Positions 35,221 to 47,755 of a DNA stretch of 64,000 nt are shown in pieces; position 1 is the stretch's first letter; every line of letters begins with the position of its first letter. This stretch comes from Platynereis dumerilii. Its lineage: Eukaryota; Annelida; Polychaeta; Phyllodocida; Nereididae. The notes beneath the pieces are model-generated. The model ran no database searches and was not told the DNA's origin. It worked only from the letters and a program-made list of their open reading frames with translations. The stretch covers positions 49,579,706 through 49,643,705 of the forward strand of contig JAPTHN010000008.1 in NCBI GenBank assembly GCA_026936325.1. Reading direction: 5' to 3'. Both the position numbers and the translations under genes were made by a program.

Positions 35221-35225
35221 TGACC

Positions 35226-35479
35226 TCAGCCTTCACTTGACTTTACATGGATCCTCCAACCTGTTTTTTGCTTCTTTTTGACCGATATGACCATTCTTCA
35301 GTGAAAGTCATTTTCACATGAGTCAGATCAGTTGGCTGAACCTCCTTCTTGTATGCAGAATGGTCAAAGATGTCCCTTTAATGTTATTTAGGTTCATATC
35401 GGGTGATGTTACTAATAACGGCAAATTTTCAAGGTTTAGATGCATTTGTGGTGCCCTAAATACTTCAGCATTGTCATGA
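35226..35479. other. Spacer, nothing recognised
   Basis: Noncoding sequence between the LINE and the foldback element. Confidence 0.4.
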
Positions 35480-36306
35480 ATTACAGTCCTTGTCATATTT
35501 ACATGGAATCTCAAGTTTTTTTTCTATGCTGTTGAACTGTGATGTCAGAGATGACTCTATTCTAGCATTGCAATATATGTAAATTAACTACAAGCTGTGA
35601 TGTCATTTCAAACTGGGTCAGATTCCCCAGCTTCTAACCAATGCGAATCCACCAAACTGAGCATCACAGTTTCAACTCAGTGTCAGAGTTAAAATTGGGT
35701 CTGGGAAAACCCATGCAAGTTTGACATCACAGCCTCTCAGCCAATAGGCTGCCAGAACAAATATACATAACATAAGCCATATGTTTACAAACAAATTGTC
35801 AAAGCCTTCTGTTTATACCAACTTCCATTGAACTTTAAAGTTGTAAGTTAGCAAGTCTGTAGATTTATCAAACAACTCTGTGGGGATTACAACAGTTGTC
35901 TACTGTGAATGCTCACCAAGCTGCCATTTGGTAGGATTAGACTGGTGATTGCTGTGATAAATCATTGGGATCAAAAATGTAATGCTTCCTTCAATATATC
36001 AATGTTTGAACTGTGATGACGTAGTTTACGGTCAGCCCATTGGCTATCAAGCTGTGATGACGTAGTTGTAGGGGCTATCCCTGATAAAACTCTTACTCTG
36101 ACACTGTGTTGAAACTGTGACGCTCAGTTCAGGAGGATCAACATTGGCTAGAAGCTGGGGAATCTGACCCAGTTTGAAATGACATCACAGCTTGTAGTTA
36201 ATTTACATATACTGCAATGCTAGAATAGAGTCATCTCTGACATCACAGTTCAACAGCACAGAAAAAAAAACTTGAGATTCCACGTAAGTATGACAAGGAC
36301 TGTAAT
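35480..36306. mobile_element. Foldback (long inverted-repeat) element
   Basis: Arms of roughly 300 bp (35480-35790 and about 36000-36306) are inverted copies at about 90% or better. They include TTACAGTCCTTGTCATA, TGCTGTTGAACTGTGATG and CATTTCAAACTGGGTCAG. The spacer between arms is about 200 bp and noncoding. No target duplication was resolved, so the superfamily is unknown. Confidence 0.75.
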
Positions 36307-36568
36307 GAAATGTTTTAACTGAAGTGTTCTCTGTGCTAAAACCATTAAAACTGTTCAAAAGTTGCATTAATAATGCAATTGTGCTCTTGGACCATACATG
36401 GACATGATTTAAGCAGAATTGGCAGAAATTGGTGAAAATAATAAAAAACAGAAAGTGTTGCCTTGGGGTGACGATATGTATGAGATGTACAACTATCAAT
36501 AGAATCATCAGAGATCCAAGATAGAAATCAAATGCATGCCTAAATTATAGTAAGCCACAGTTACACGT

Positions 36569-38441
36569 TAGGGTGGAGTGAAAATTGAAATTAAAAAAAC
36601 AGCAGGTCTAGATACTTGGCAATTGGCACCAAACTGGCAATTCCATTTTTATTTTCGAGCTGTAGTGAAAATTGACAGTGCACTTCAGGATCAAAGATAT
36701 GCCATAAAAGTGGGTTTCGGTAAATCCGCGGTTAGCTGTATTTTGGCCTAGGTTGAAGGTACAGCCATGAAAGTTACATATTTGAATTCAGAATAAAATT
36801 TCCTTCAAAATGAGTACCAACATGCCATACCTACTTATATTAGCAGTGGTCTGCAAGTGCTGTAAGAACTGCATAAAAATGCTTCGCTCGGACAAACTGC
36901 CAAAAGGATTGTCCATTTAAAGACAAAAGCTTGAAACTTTCAAGATAGCTTCTATAGACTCTAAACTTCAATTCTAGATGTGCAAAAACTTTCAAGTTTG
37001 ACCCCAAAGTAATCATTTGGGGAGAGAGGCACAGTCATATTGACCTCTTGTTTCAATAATGGGTCAAAAACAGAGGTTTCACTCAATATGTTATCTACCC
37101 GAAATTTTGTAATTAAATCAGATGAGTGATATCATGTTGTTCAAATAAGTAGTAAGATATCAAAGTGTAGATAGTTTTGGAGTATATTGAAAATTAGGTT
37201 AATCATGTAACATTTTGTAACACAATGAGCAATATAGTATGTACATATCAGAAAGTAAAAATATACATTGTATTCTCTGACAAACCATTATTCACTATCA
37301 TTACTGATGGAACTGGAAGCTTTTACATTGTACAAAAGCGGAAGTGATACGCCCCATTAAAGAGATTGCCGTCATAATATTTACTTGTTTCAAATCTATT
37401 TCATGTAACAACCATTCAATAAATTGATGAATCAGTAAAGCTTTGATGCAGTAAGAGATATCAGGATGCATTAGACACAGTCACACATATAAATTGGTGA
37501 GAAAATGGATACTGCTCTATAGTCCAGCAGTGAACATGGAATGTTCAAATTGGCCATACAATTGAGACAATTTTGTGTATAATCCCCATGAGGGTAAAAG
37601 AGAATATCATTTTTAATTATTCTCTTTTTGGTTAAATACCCATTGCAGTGAACATTTAAAACTACCTGTTCTTAACCACTTTTTGTTAAATCTGTGTGAC
37701 TTCAGGAGTTGTACATTTTAAAAGATATTCCAACTGAGTACTTTACAGATATGATCTGCAAATTCATTTGTCACCTTTGTTAAGTATACTGTGCTGTATT
37801 AACACTATGGGATCCATTTTCTAAAATCACATAATCATATAAAAATACACAATGGTAAAATAAAAGCATGAACTATAATACAAATGTCATCATGGACCCT
37901 AACCAGAATGAGTTTCAACTACATGTATATGTACGTTTATATTATAAACTAATACATGTATAAAAAGAACAAGTGGCAATGGAAATAAGTTTTACATATA
38001 TTTTGTTACTATTAGCACTAGTGGAAACAACAAAAGGGAGTATCTGGCAATGGGTAATGGTATTTTGTAGTATAGAAGTCGAATTTTGAGTCATTTTATG
38101 AGTGGTAACAATTTATGACGATTTCAGGTTAATTTGAGTTGTTTGGACTAGCCTGAAACTGAAGATAAGTATATCATGTTGGTACTCATTTTGTGGGGAA
38201 TTTTTCACTGATTCCAAATATGCAACATATTTTGTTGTGTATTCCATATCCACTAAGATATGCGTAACCGCGACTTTGGCAAAAAGACATTTTAAGTACT
38301 TTCTTTAATCTTGAAGTGCACCGTCAATTTTTACCGCAGCTCCCAAAAATCACTGAAAATGTGAGTTTTGGACCAATTGACAAGCATCTAGACCTGCTGT
38401 TTTTTCAATTTTTGACATTTTTCATTTTTCACTCCACCCTA
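36569..38441. mobile_element. Nonautonomous hAT-type transposon (1.87 kb)
   Basis: Inverted ends TAGGGTGGAGTGAAAA are flanked by a perfect 8-bp direct repeat, TTACACGT (36561-36568 and 38442-38449). The inverted similarity continues inward with ACAGCAGGTCTAGAT and GAAGTGCAC blocks. The 8-bp duplication supports hAT. No transposase frame is recognisable in the interior, so it would depend on an enzyme encoded elsewhere. Confidence 0.82.
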
Positions 38442-38449
38442 TTACACGT

Positions 38450-39117
38450 ATGACGCAATTCATAAGCCAAAAGGCACATCTTGTCATGGTCGCCACTTTG
38501 AATTTTTTGGCAAATGCAGAATAACCAGTTTTACGTGCATGGTCACCAGAAATGGAATGATCTCAATGTCCCTCACCCCATGTCCACCAAAATAATACAG
38601 GATGCAGAGACAATTATTCCAAGATTACTGATGAGCTTTGAATTGCACTTACCTGCATTATCTGCCAGATTTGATGATTTTTTATTAATAATAAGTTGAT
38701 TTTCGCAATGAATCCCCAAGGAACCCCATAAATATTGTTCTACGGGAGAATTAAGGACACCATAGCTGTGACAGGGGCAGCGGAAGAGAGGCCAAAGAGT
38801 AGGGCAAGGCTTTTGGAGAAGAGGCGCACCTCCGCGACCGCGGTTGGCTCGATTTGACTTCCTAGAGACTCTGATTCATAGTTAGATGATCAAATTTCAT
38901 GACAAGAAAATAAATCTAGGAAAGTAAAGGGCATTAAATCCATATATGTGCAGTTTGTGGATTTGATGCTGTTGTGACCAATGCAGGTCTGTCAGGAATG
39001 ATGTGATGTGATTTGTGCAATAAATTAAAGTCATGTCAAAGGATGCTATTATTTCACCTGCTGACACAGACAAAGGGCACTGGATCTGCAATGATATTAT
39101 GCAAACAAATCTGTATA
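38450..39117. other. Spacer, nothing recognised
   Basis: Noncoding sequence. A short GC-richer patch around 38800-38860 has no recognisable coding content. Confidence 0.4.
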
Positions 39118-39537
39118 AGGGACCGTTCAGAATTTATGACTGGGGATGGGTGGGAGTTTTGCCCGAGGGGGTACTAACTTTCCACACGTGTTTCAAGGGG
39201 GGGGGTATTAATTTCTGACAACACTTCCAAGGGGGGGGGTTAATACATTTTAACAAAGACATTTTTTTATAAAACCCGCATAAACTAACTTTATCCCCGC
39301 TTTTTTACGCGCAAGAGTCCGCGAAATGGCGCGAATCTGTACGCGTGACCATGTATAACACTAAATATGTGTGTATTCATTTACATGTCGAGGGGGAGGG
39401 GTACTAAAAATACGCATGAAACCTTGGGGTGGGGTACTAAAAATCCACATGCAACTCAAGGGGGGGGGGTATCAATTTTTGACGGGAAGTTCTGGCAAAA
39501 CTCCCACCCCCCCAGTCATAAATTCTGAACGGTCCCT
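39118..39537. mobile_element. MITE with AGGGACCGTTCAGAATTTAT ends
   Basis: Perfect inverted ends of about 28 bp (AGGGACCGTTCAGAATTTAT followed by GACTGGGG) and G-rich interior blocks separated by 'TACTAAAAATCCACATG'. It is 420 bp and noncoding. Fragments of the same family lie at 3815-4018 and 19243-19432. The target duplication is not clear; TA is possible. Confidence 0.8.
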
Positions 39538-40630
39538 AGATTTAGAAAACTAAGCATAATATGCCTCATCTGCTTTATTAATGTTGACATCTGTTTGTTA
39601 TTTGTGTGAAGAGTTGTGTGGGGCTTGATGCCCCCAACTGCAGGAGTGCAGGTGATAATAGACGGGACAGAGCCACCGGCTCACCGAGCGAAGCAAGGTG
39701 TCTCGTCCCTTATGGCTAACAGGTGAGTGGAGCCATCCAGATAGTTCAATAAAAAATTATGATTCAGTCATCCCATAATATGATCCTGGCATTTTTTTCT
39801 CGTCACGCGTGACTACTTCGTGACTACCATAAATGTTCGAAAAAAAAATTTTACCATAAATGTTCGAAAAAAAAAAAATAATTTCCAAAAAAAAAATGTA
39901 AAAAAAATTGTTTTTTTACCACAAATGTTTGAAAAAATGTTTTTTTACCATAAAAGAGGGCGCTGCTTGAACAGTAAACACGCTAGTTAAGAGCAGAGAG
40001 ACATTTAGGCACTTTTTAGGAGTTCTATGGATGTTTAGCTGCCAATTTTTGTGTATAAGTTGTTTCCAAGCTTCCTCTGCATCTCTGTACCTACTTCTTG
40101 TGGGATTTTTACCTTGATATCTGCATAAAACGGACTTGTCATATCAGACACCAGGCCAGTTGAATTCTAACGGACCTCCAATACACATTTCATGCTTGGC
40201 TGCCCATCAACTACAGTGCACCTGTTGCCAGCTGGACTTCATAAGGGAACTCAAAGATTGAAATCGCCTGTCTCACATCTTAGATCTGCAAACTCCACAG
40301 CTACATGGTATAAAACTCCACAGCTACATGGTATAAAGTCATTTCCAGGTTATTTAAGTGTATAACTTTCAAATTTAACTACCTGTTATCTTCAACATCC
40401 TTTTGGCTCTAATACACATTGTTTTGACCTGTTTTTCGCTCATTTTACCTTCGTTTTTGCACTTTAAAAGTTGTCTTATTGTCATATTATCTTTCTTCAC
40501 TATTCCAGTCACTATACACAACACTTGACAGCACTAACGTTCGGAGATTTAAGTTTTGAAGAGCTGAACACTGCCAATACACATCCCAGACTCAATCAAC
40601 CATCAGACTTCAAGCCTATCAGCTGATAAA
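39538..40630. other. Spacer with degenerate A/T satellite
   Basis: Contains an ACCATAAATGTTCGAAAA-type satellite (39828-39955) and a 22-bp tandem duplication, CTCCACAGCTACATGGTATAA (40300-40340). No gene recognised. Confidence 0.5.
39828..39955. repeat. Degenerate ACCATAAATGTTCGAAAA satellite
   Basis: About four irregular units of ACCATAAATGTTCGAAAA followed by A- and T-runs. The same satellite forms a longer array at 63393-63850. Confidence 0.75.
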
Positions 40631-40752
40631 AAAAGAATAAAAAAGAATAAAAAACTTTATTTTACGTCGATTGGAATTAAAAACAGACAACATAAGCACA
40701 AAAGTGCTTTTCATCGACAGGATATAAAATTAACAAAAAGGTAAAACAATGG

Positions 40753-41643
40753 TCAATATGACAGGTAACATACACATCTAGTACAGGTAGTACACTCACA
40801 GTTAAACTGGTGTCTCTTGATACACTGCTTAAAAACATCGATTGACTCAGCTAATTTAAATTCATTGGGCAGCCTTTCCCAAATAATTACACCCTTGTAT
40901 CTTAATGAGTTAATACCATATGTTACAGTTTTGACACTAGGTCTTTCAAGTGTTTTGACATTTCTCAATGAGTACATATTTTCTTTATAGACATAAAAAT
41001 TTTCTGGCACAGGCTTCATTTCACCTTGTAGATATTTAAAAACTAACACTGCAATATTTCTTATTCTATGATCATACATTGTACATTTACCTGCTTTAGT
41101 TAGAAGTTCAGAATAATTTGACGAATAATCTTTGTATGTCAACCTCAGAGCTCTTTCTTGCATTTTTTCACATTTTTTTGATAGTGCTTTACCACAGAAA
41201 TGCCATATACTTGTACAGTAACTAAAACTTGATCTTATGAAAGCATCACATATCTTCAGTAAACATTCTTCACTTAAGTATTTTGACAATCTACCCATAC
41301 AGTTTAGTCTTTTACCTGCCTTTTTACATAAGTTTGAGACATGTACACCAAAATTTAGAGACTTGTCGACCTCTACTCCTAAGAGCTTTACATGATTAGT
41401 TGTTACAATTTCAACACCATTCACAATAAAGTTAATGTTACAAACTGATCTTGATAACAACATTGCCTGAAATTTACTAGCATTCGCTTGCATATGATTG
41501 ATATCATACCAATGAATAGCATTTGCTGTAGCATCTTCTAATACACCTTTAACTATATTTACATTAGAGTGGTGAAATGACAAGGTGTTGTCGTCTGCAT
41601 AATTAAAAATTGAACATTCATCTGTCTCTTTAACCTTAATCAA
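40753..41643 (-). pseudogene. LINE 2 RT catalytic core and C-terminal part
   Basis: Begins at the RT catalytic box FNYADDNTLSFHH and continues through KLLGVEVDKSLNF, the thumb region and the conserved C-terminal RALRLTYKDYSSNY, YSLRNVKTLERP and GVIIWERLPNEFK, ending at a natural stop. Just upstream, NIFLNDLLIKV is present, but the GVPQGS motif expected before it is gone. The preceding frame (41652-41933) stops after SYLNNR, so about 100 bp appear deleted at the junction, with a frame change. Confidence 0.8.
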
Positions 41644-41651
41644 TAAATCAT

Positions 41652-41949
41652 TTAGAAAAATATTAAAAAGTAGGGTCTATTATTCAAATAGCTTTTGACA
41701 TAGTTACAAGTATCCGTGGATAAGCCATAGCCTGACAGTTTTGCGAGTAATAAACCATGTGGGATGGAGTCAAACGCTTTACTTAAATCCATTGCTATAA
41801 GCGCTACACTTTCATTATTGTCTAAACATTCTTTCCATTCTTCAATACAACTAAATAAAACATTCTCGCAGCTGTAGTTTTTGCGATATGCTGATAAACT
41901 GTTTGATAGAATTGACAAGAAATACTGATTCAATTGATCACAAATAATT
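41652..41949 (-). pseudogene. LINE 2 RT fragment, fingers/palm start
   Basis: The minus-strand frame reads SLSAYRKNYSCENVLF and AMDLSKAFDSIPHGLLL, the RT motif with the first catalytic Asp, then YVKSYLNNR before a deletion. Its upstream neighbour in the LINE is 47756-48243, moved away by the DNA-transposon insertion at 41950. Confidence 0.8.
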
Positions 41950-42234
41950 CAAGATTACCCGGTAGTCGGGATTCTTGAAGTGAAATACTTACCTGACCCC
42001 CTTAACAATTGAGATCTCCTACCACCTTCGTCCCCTATTCACTGCCCACAAAATAAAATGGACTCAACCAAGCCCATCATCCTGTGGACCCTCTCCCCAA
42101 ATCGTCAGTTCCGCATTAAGCAGAAAACCATTAGTCCTTCGCTCTCCCAGGCTAAATATGGGTGGAAGGGTGGGGAAAGGCTGGGGGTCAGGTAAGTATT
42201 TCACTTCAAGAATCCCGACTACCGGGTAATCTTG
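41950..42234. mobile_element. Short palindromic DNA element (CAAGATTACCC ends)
   Basis: Inverted ends CAAGATTACCCGGTAGTCGG, with inverted identity running about 50 bp inward through ATACTTACCTGACCCCC, flanked by AATT on both sides (41946-41949 and 42235-42238). Its left interior (42000-42113) is an inverted copy of the right subterminal part of the larger neighbour (47610-47720), so the two are related. Noncoding. Confidence 0.75.
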
Positions 42235-42238
42235 AATT

Positions 42239-45200
42239 CTTATTCGTTCATACTTACCTGACCCCCTTAACAATTGAGATAGACTACCAGAACTATCCTT
42301 GTGGTGGGATGGCTACATTAGCCTGGAGAAATGATCAATTCATTAACTGACTTTTAACCCATAATAACACTAATTTTTGTGTTCCTCACCTCAGGGAGGC
42401 GGGTGGGTATTCCAACTCCCAATACTTATATGGCCCACAACTTGATGGGCTGTCCAAAATTTTTGTGTTCCTCACCTCACTGCTTATTAGGGATATTACA
42501 CAATTCTTTACCGGTCCAAGCCAGATATGTCAGACATGACTCAGTTAACCTGCAAAAGGTCGACTCAAGATCTGGTCGACTGATCCTTCCATACATTGTC
42601 TAATGTTACTGTCCTGCACCTAGCCAGGACTGCGCAACCTCTGTATATTTGTTCCGTATTATGAAACCACGGTCCATGTAAAATGTGGAGTCCGTGTGTA
42701 CTCAGTGCATCATATGACATCACTGTCAATGAAAAAGTGTGGAGTGACTCGGTGCACTCCAGTCAAGCCTAGAAACTGCATGAAATAGTCTACTTTAGAG
42801 ACTACAGTAAGTATGGACACATAATTGACAGAAACTTTGAACTGTTAGCCACCCCTGGGTACAGAGACTAATAAGGGTGGAATTACATCTGGAGTTGTCA
42901 TCACATCCTCTGTTGATGACCCTCCTACTCTTTTAGAGTATTGAGCGAGGCTTCACAAGCCTCTAGCCCTGACTATCAGAACTCCCATGCGGAGTTAACC
43001 GTTGCTATTTCACAAGACTGCGATCATTCTGGAGACCAGTCAAAATTACTGTGAGCTTGCCTAGATCTATGCCGGCAGTAGGTCTACGACCACTGTACAA
43101 TATTGCGGATCTAGTCTTATTCCTCTCGAACTATTAGTTCGGGGTTTGTAGCATGTTCTCATCATCAGCGGGTTTGTTCTCTTCAGCTAAACTCCTCAGC
43201 TGCCTTTTATCCGCAATTCATGCGACACAGTTGTGTTGCGCCTCATGGCTCTGCTATGTGGCTAACAAATGTATCATAGGTTAGTACCAAGCCATATATA
43301 GTGAAAATACTATATTATTAACTAGCCCCATCTAGGTACCCCACACTACCAGTGGGGAGGTAACAACTAGTCTATCCGAGATACCTCTTGTCATTTATAC
43401 CCAAGTATACATGCATACATAAAAAATGGTATCTCATTTCGCATATATAACCCAGTTCAGTACGTTTGTTGGGACAGGATTTCCTTCATCCTGTGCATAA
43501 CTGGGAGAAATGATACTGAAATTCACTCCAAAGTCCTTTATCGGTTTTTGGGGTTGTGAAAATTGGTATTACCTGGATTGCAAACATACAACTACAGTTC
43601 GATAGGTTCGCTCGATAAATGAACGACATATACACCAACTTAATTCCTGGAACTATATTCAAATTATAGTTATCAATCTGAAAATATTGTTGTGATTTGA
43701 TTGTTAAAAAGGCAAATACACCCTTCGGGTGTCAGCCTGCCGCAAATTTGACTTGGTCCAAATAACCTTGAAACTGGACAGTTTATGTGCTACTGAGACA
43801 TCAAGGGCAGCTTGCTACCTAGTGTGATTCAGCACTTGGCGGATGTTTCTGGCCACTGTTGCCTCCATCAGCAACTGCCAGTCTCCCTCAAAAGGGAGTT
43901 AAACATCAAAGTCCAACTGGTATAGACCTGGTAGTTCAGAGAACCAATACTTAGAATAAGTTCTTTGGGAAGGTCACGACAACCTGAGATAGAACTCAAA
44001 GGATATTATTATGATTTCATAAATAACAGAAATAATTGAATGGATTTCCAAAGATGTTTTGAACTTTCATTGGCCTCCAGAGCCTATGACAAGCCACTCA
44101 ACATGAGAATGTACTTTATAGCTGGTGCTTTGCAGTTCTGACCGGTCAGTTACTGCCCTGCTACCTTCATGGAATCACTATCAACAGGTGCACCAAAGCC
44201 GGGCACCCACGTCATTCAAATGAGATGTTTCAGCTGAATAGCTGGGCGTCATACCCTTTGAGAAAAGGTACAGAGGCCACTGGCACAAATCCGCAGTCCT
44301 TTTATATATTATATAACTGTAAGGACCTTGTCACATTCCTTTGCAAGTCAAATGCAATAAGTAACAGCAGTGTCCTACTTTTTCGGAATGGTTTATCCAC
44401 CCCATTCCTTGGAATTATTAAAATGCTCGGCAACTAATTCCTCATCGACCAGAAGGATTACAGTACTTTTAGGACTGCAATACACATGCCTGCAGTCATA
44501 TTGCCATATTCCAATCAATCTTAATGACCTCTCCCTTCATGGTGTTATCTGGTCAGTACATCTGTAATTTCCTGGCGAACTGGGGGTCTCACTGGACCCC
44601 TCTCGCCGGATGTTAACTGTCATCACTCGTACTTTCAACCGAAGTGAGTGGAGACCAAATCACTCTGGAGTGTGCCAACATTGAAAACTGGGTGTCCCAA
44701 CAGTGGGCAACCGTGCCCCTGACGTCAGAAATATAAGCCGTGGAAGTTAAAATCTCCAGAAAATCTGATCAACTTACAGCTGTTTACTGCTTGTGTGTAG
44801 TAGTAACAATCTACACCACCAAGTGTTCTCTCATAGCTCTCATAGCTAGATAACTGAGCAGCAGAGTTTAACACAATTTCTACATATCCACTAAGTACAA
44901 TGTAGATATTGGTGTTACTTCAAAGTCTGTCAACCAGAATACCTTGTAAGCTCCCTCTGACAATGTTGTCATCATCCTCGGCTTGCTTGCCAATTTCAAA
45001 TTCTTGCTCATGCCTCATTCGGGCGTCATGCATGAGGGTGTCCCTGAATAATTCAACATCATTTTGACCCCATATCCATATTGTGCTAAATTCACCTGAA
45101 CTTATGCTTATATGGTTAGTATTAAAACATTAAGACCAGAAGCTATTTGTTTTGCTCAGAGACTTGTTAGCTCCGTATTCAGCTTGAGACTTTGTCCCAA

Positions 45201-47751
45201 GGATTAGCTTGATGGACTCTAGACAGGTTTGGCCTGAGCTCTCACATTCATTGAGGCAAGACATGATAATGGGAATAATAGAGAGGCCCTGGTTTACGTA
45301 GGACTTGCATTTCCGTCCCATGAGCCCTATTGGGTCTTTGATGCTTTCAACCTCGACTCTACATCAAGGGAGTATTTATGTGCAGCTTTGATAGCTCGCA
45401 AAAAGAAGTCATGGTCACATTGACACTCATCTGAATTGCCATTCAGAAACATGAAATATTGCCTGGTGTCCCAGATGACAGCCAGATCCTTAGTAAGGAA
45501 TCGATGGTCATTTTCACCAATCGCTCCTGAATTCTATAATTTTATATAACTTTATTATAATGTTTAGTTGTCATTTGCAACTTTGAATCTCCTCTGAGGC
45601 GCTTAGTCCAAAGTGAGATTACAATAGTTCTGCCAAGAATCACAAGTTTGACCTCTCTTGGGAGGGTACTAACTCGACATCATTGGCTATACATCGGATC
45701 TATGCTATCAGGGAGCCATTCCCATTAGCATGTCTTATTAAATTCAGCTTATGTTGCGTAGCCTCCATGGCCCATCGCCGGTCGCCAGTATGCTTAAGCT
45801 CAAGTTTAGGCTAAATAGGAACCAAGCCGCATCTACTATGACTGCCTAACCTGCTGGCAAGCCAAAGAGCAGATAATTATCATGTTCAAGAATTAGGTTA
45901 CAGACTTCCTAAAAGTCCTCCATCCATAGCCCTCTTTCCAAGACCACCAATGTTCAGGGATAGAGAGATTGCACAAATTAAGTTGTGAAACTATAGCCAC
46001 CAAGTTTCCTACTTCCTGTAGGGTCCTTGTACCATGAGGTAGCACTATCTAGTTGCACACTAGAAGGGCGACACGGATATATCAAAATGTAGCCTTACAT
46101 ACTTGTTAACCATTATGGGATTCCACAACACTGGTGGACAGTGGTGGTGAATGGTGACCAAACAACTTTGTTAATAATTTGATGGGTACCAAATAAAACG
46201 CCTGAATTAACAATTACCAAACTTAACAGCCAAAAGAGGAAGAATTAATTGCCAAAAAATTAAACTCTTTTTAAGGTTTTAAAACACGTTATGTCCTCAT
46301 GCCTGTGCAGAAGCAGATTACTCTTTTATCATGCTTATTTCTTACTCCACAACAGACTCTAGACTCCCTCACCATAGGAATAGATCTGTTTCATAAAATC
46401 TGGGGGCTTCATTGAATCAGGAGAGACTCCTCTTGGACTCCTTTCAGATTTACCAGATTGCGACCTGTGTCCAGCCGAAAGTCAATGGGTAATTGAGCCC
46501 TTAACCATAGAGCATAACCCTTGACAAACCAAAGAGCTTGCTCCCTACCAGTGGGTAGCAAATTGCTCCAATAACTAGGTCTGTATCCGCAAGTCAAAGG
46601 GTGACACAGTTCATTCCACAGAACTGGCCCCTAGACATGAGTTCACTCCCTGGCTGATGGGTAGTGACCACTCAATATTCCGGCATGTGTAAAGCGATAG
46701 GCTTCTCAGAGCCTACTAACACCAGTGCCTATGAAGTATACCATACCTGAACTGTTGATAAACATCCCTGTTTAATCATATATTTGTTTATGAGACAATA
46801 AACACCTGTTTATTTATTTATTCATTTAAGAAGTGACAGCTAGCTTGGCACCATGCACTGTAGCTTCATCAGCAGCAGACTTCAGTGGTTCCCCTCAGAA
46901 CTCAAGTGTCTGCCGTCCATCTTCAGGAAAGTGACACATTAGGGCTGTTCGTGTTGAGATTCCAACCATCCATGGAACTGTCAGCCTGTTACCCCTGTGT
47001 AGTGTCATATCAGAGCCTAGTCTGGTCTGCCTTGACAGATGACTGCTCTGGCCTCACAGGTGGAACTGCAATACACAAAAGTGAAAACATTACCAAATAT
47101 TCAAAAAAGTACTTTAGTAAGGGCACAAACCCTGAAAGTCATTTAAAAATGTGTTTCAGTTGAAAACATTCACTTCACTAAGTGTAAATGGTAAAAACCT
47201 CCATTATCGCCCGTCGATATAGCGACTAAAACGATCGATTTCCGACGGTAAACGGTCAAAAACGACTCACCAACGTCGTCAATACAACCCAATTATTCAG
47301 AAAAATCAGTATATATCGAAATATTAACGTAGATACGCTTACCCTATGCGTAATTAGCCATTTAGATGGACCTCGCCGAGGCACCCGGCGGCCATGACAC
47401 CTTTGTTGATGACAGCCAGCCTGAAGTGGCTGGATAAGTTTAAAGTCAAAATACGTCATAAAAACGACTCCAGTACGTCATCTGCGTAGATCGGATGATT
47501 ATCCAAAGTGTATTAGTCGAAATACACTCATTTCCATCCATAATTCTAATCGAATAGAGTGTTAAAATCAACGACGAAGGCGTAAGACATGCGACTTGCT
47601 CGCATGCTTAAAAGGAACTGACGATTTGGGGAGAGGGTCCACAGGATGATGGGCTTGGTTGAGTCCATTTTATTTTGTGGGCAGTGAATAGGGACGAAGG
47701 TGGTAGGAGATCTCAATTGTTAAGGGGGTCAGGTAAGTATGAACGAATAAG
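42239..47751. mobile_element. 5.5-kb DNA transposon of unknown superfamily
   Basis: Inverted ends CTTATTCGTTCATACTTACC, about 43 bp near-perfect, continuing CTGACCCCCTTAACAATTGAG. They are flanked by AATT at 42235-42238 and 47752-47755; the empty site is reconstructed by LINE 2, whose code runs through a single AATT. The interior has only short frames (for example 46885-47163), none matching a transposase I recognise. A 4-bp duplication excludes hAT and Tc1/mariner. Whether it once coded for an enzyme with introns, or is nonautonomous, cannot be decided. Confidence 0.7.
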
Positions 47752-47755
47752 AATT

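Larger units (their letters stand above)
32117..35225 (-). mobile_element. LINE 1: Jockey/CR1-group non-LTR retrotransposon
   Basis: A minus-strand LINE with APE endonuclease, linker, reverse transcriptase and C-terminal region in order. Its 3' end (plus-strand 32117) lies against the terminal hairpin units of the Helitron-like array. The 3' tail is AAATAAAACTTTG-like with no long poly-A. No ORF1 is recognisable upstream, so the 5' end at about 35225 is probably truncated. Only two lesions are evident in some 2.9 kb of coding sequence, so the copy is fairly young. It is related to LINE 2 at 40631-53800. Confidence 0.85.

Noticed and set aside
46885-47163. Short frames inside the 5.5-kb DNA transposon as a transposase
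   Set aside because: No DDE, zinc-finger or recombinase motif could be seen; calling a function would be invention.
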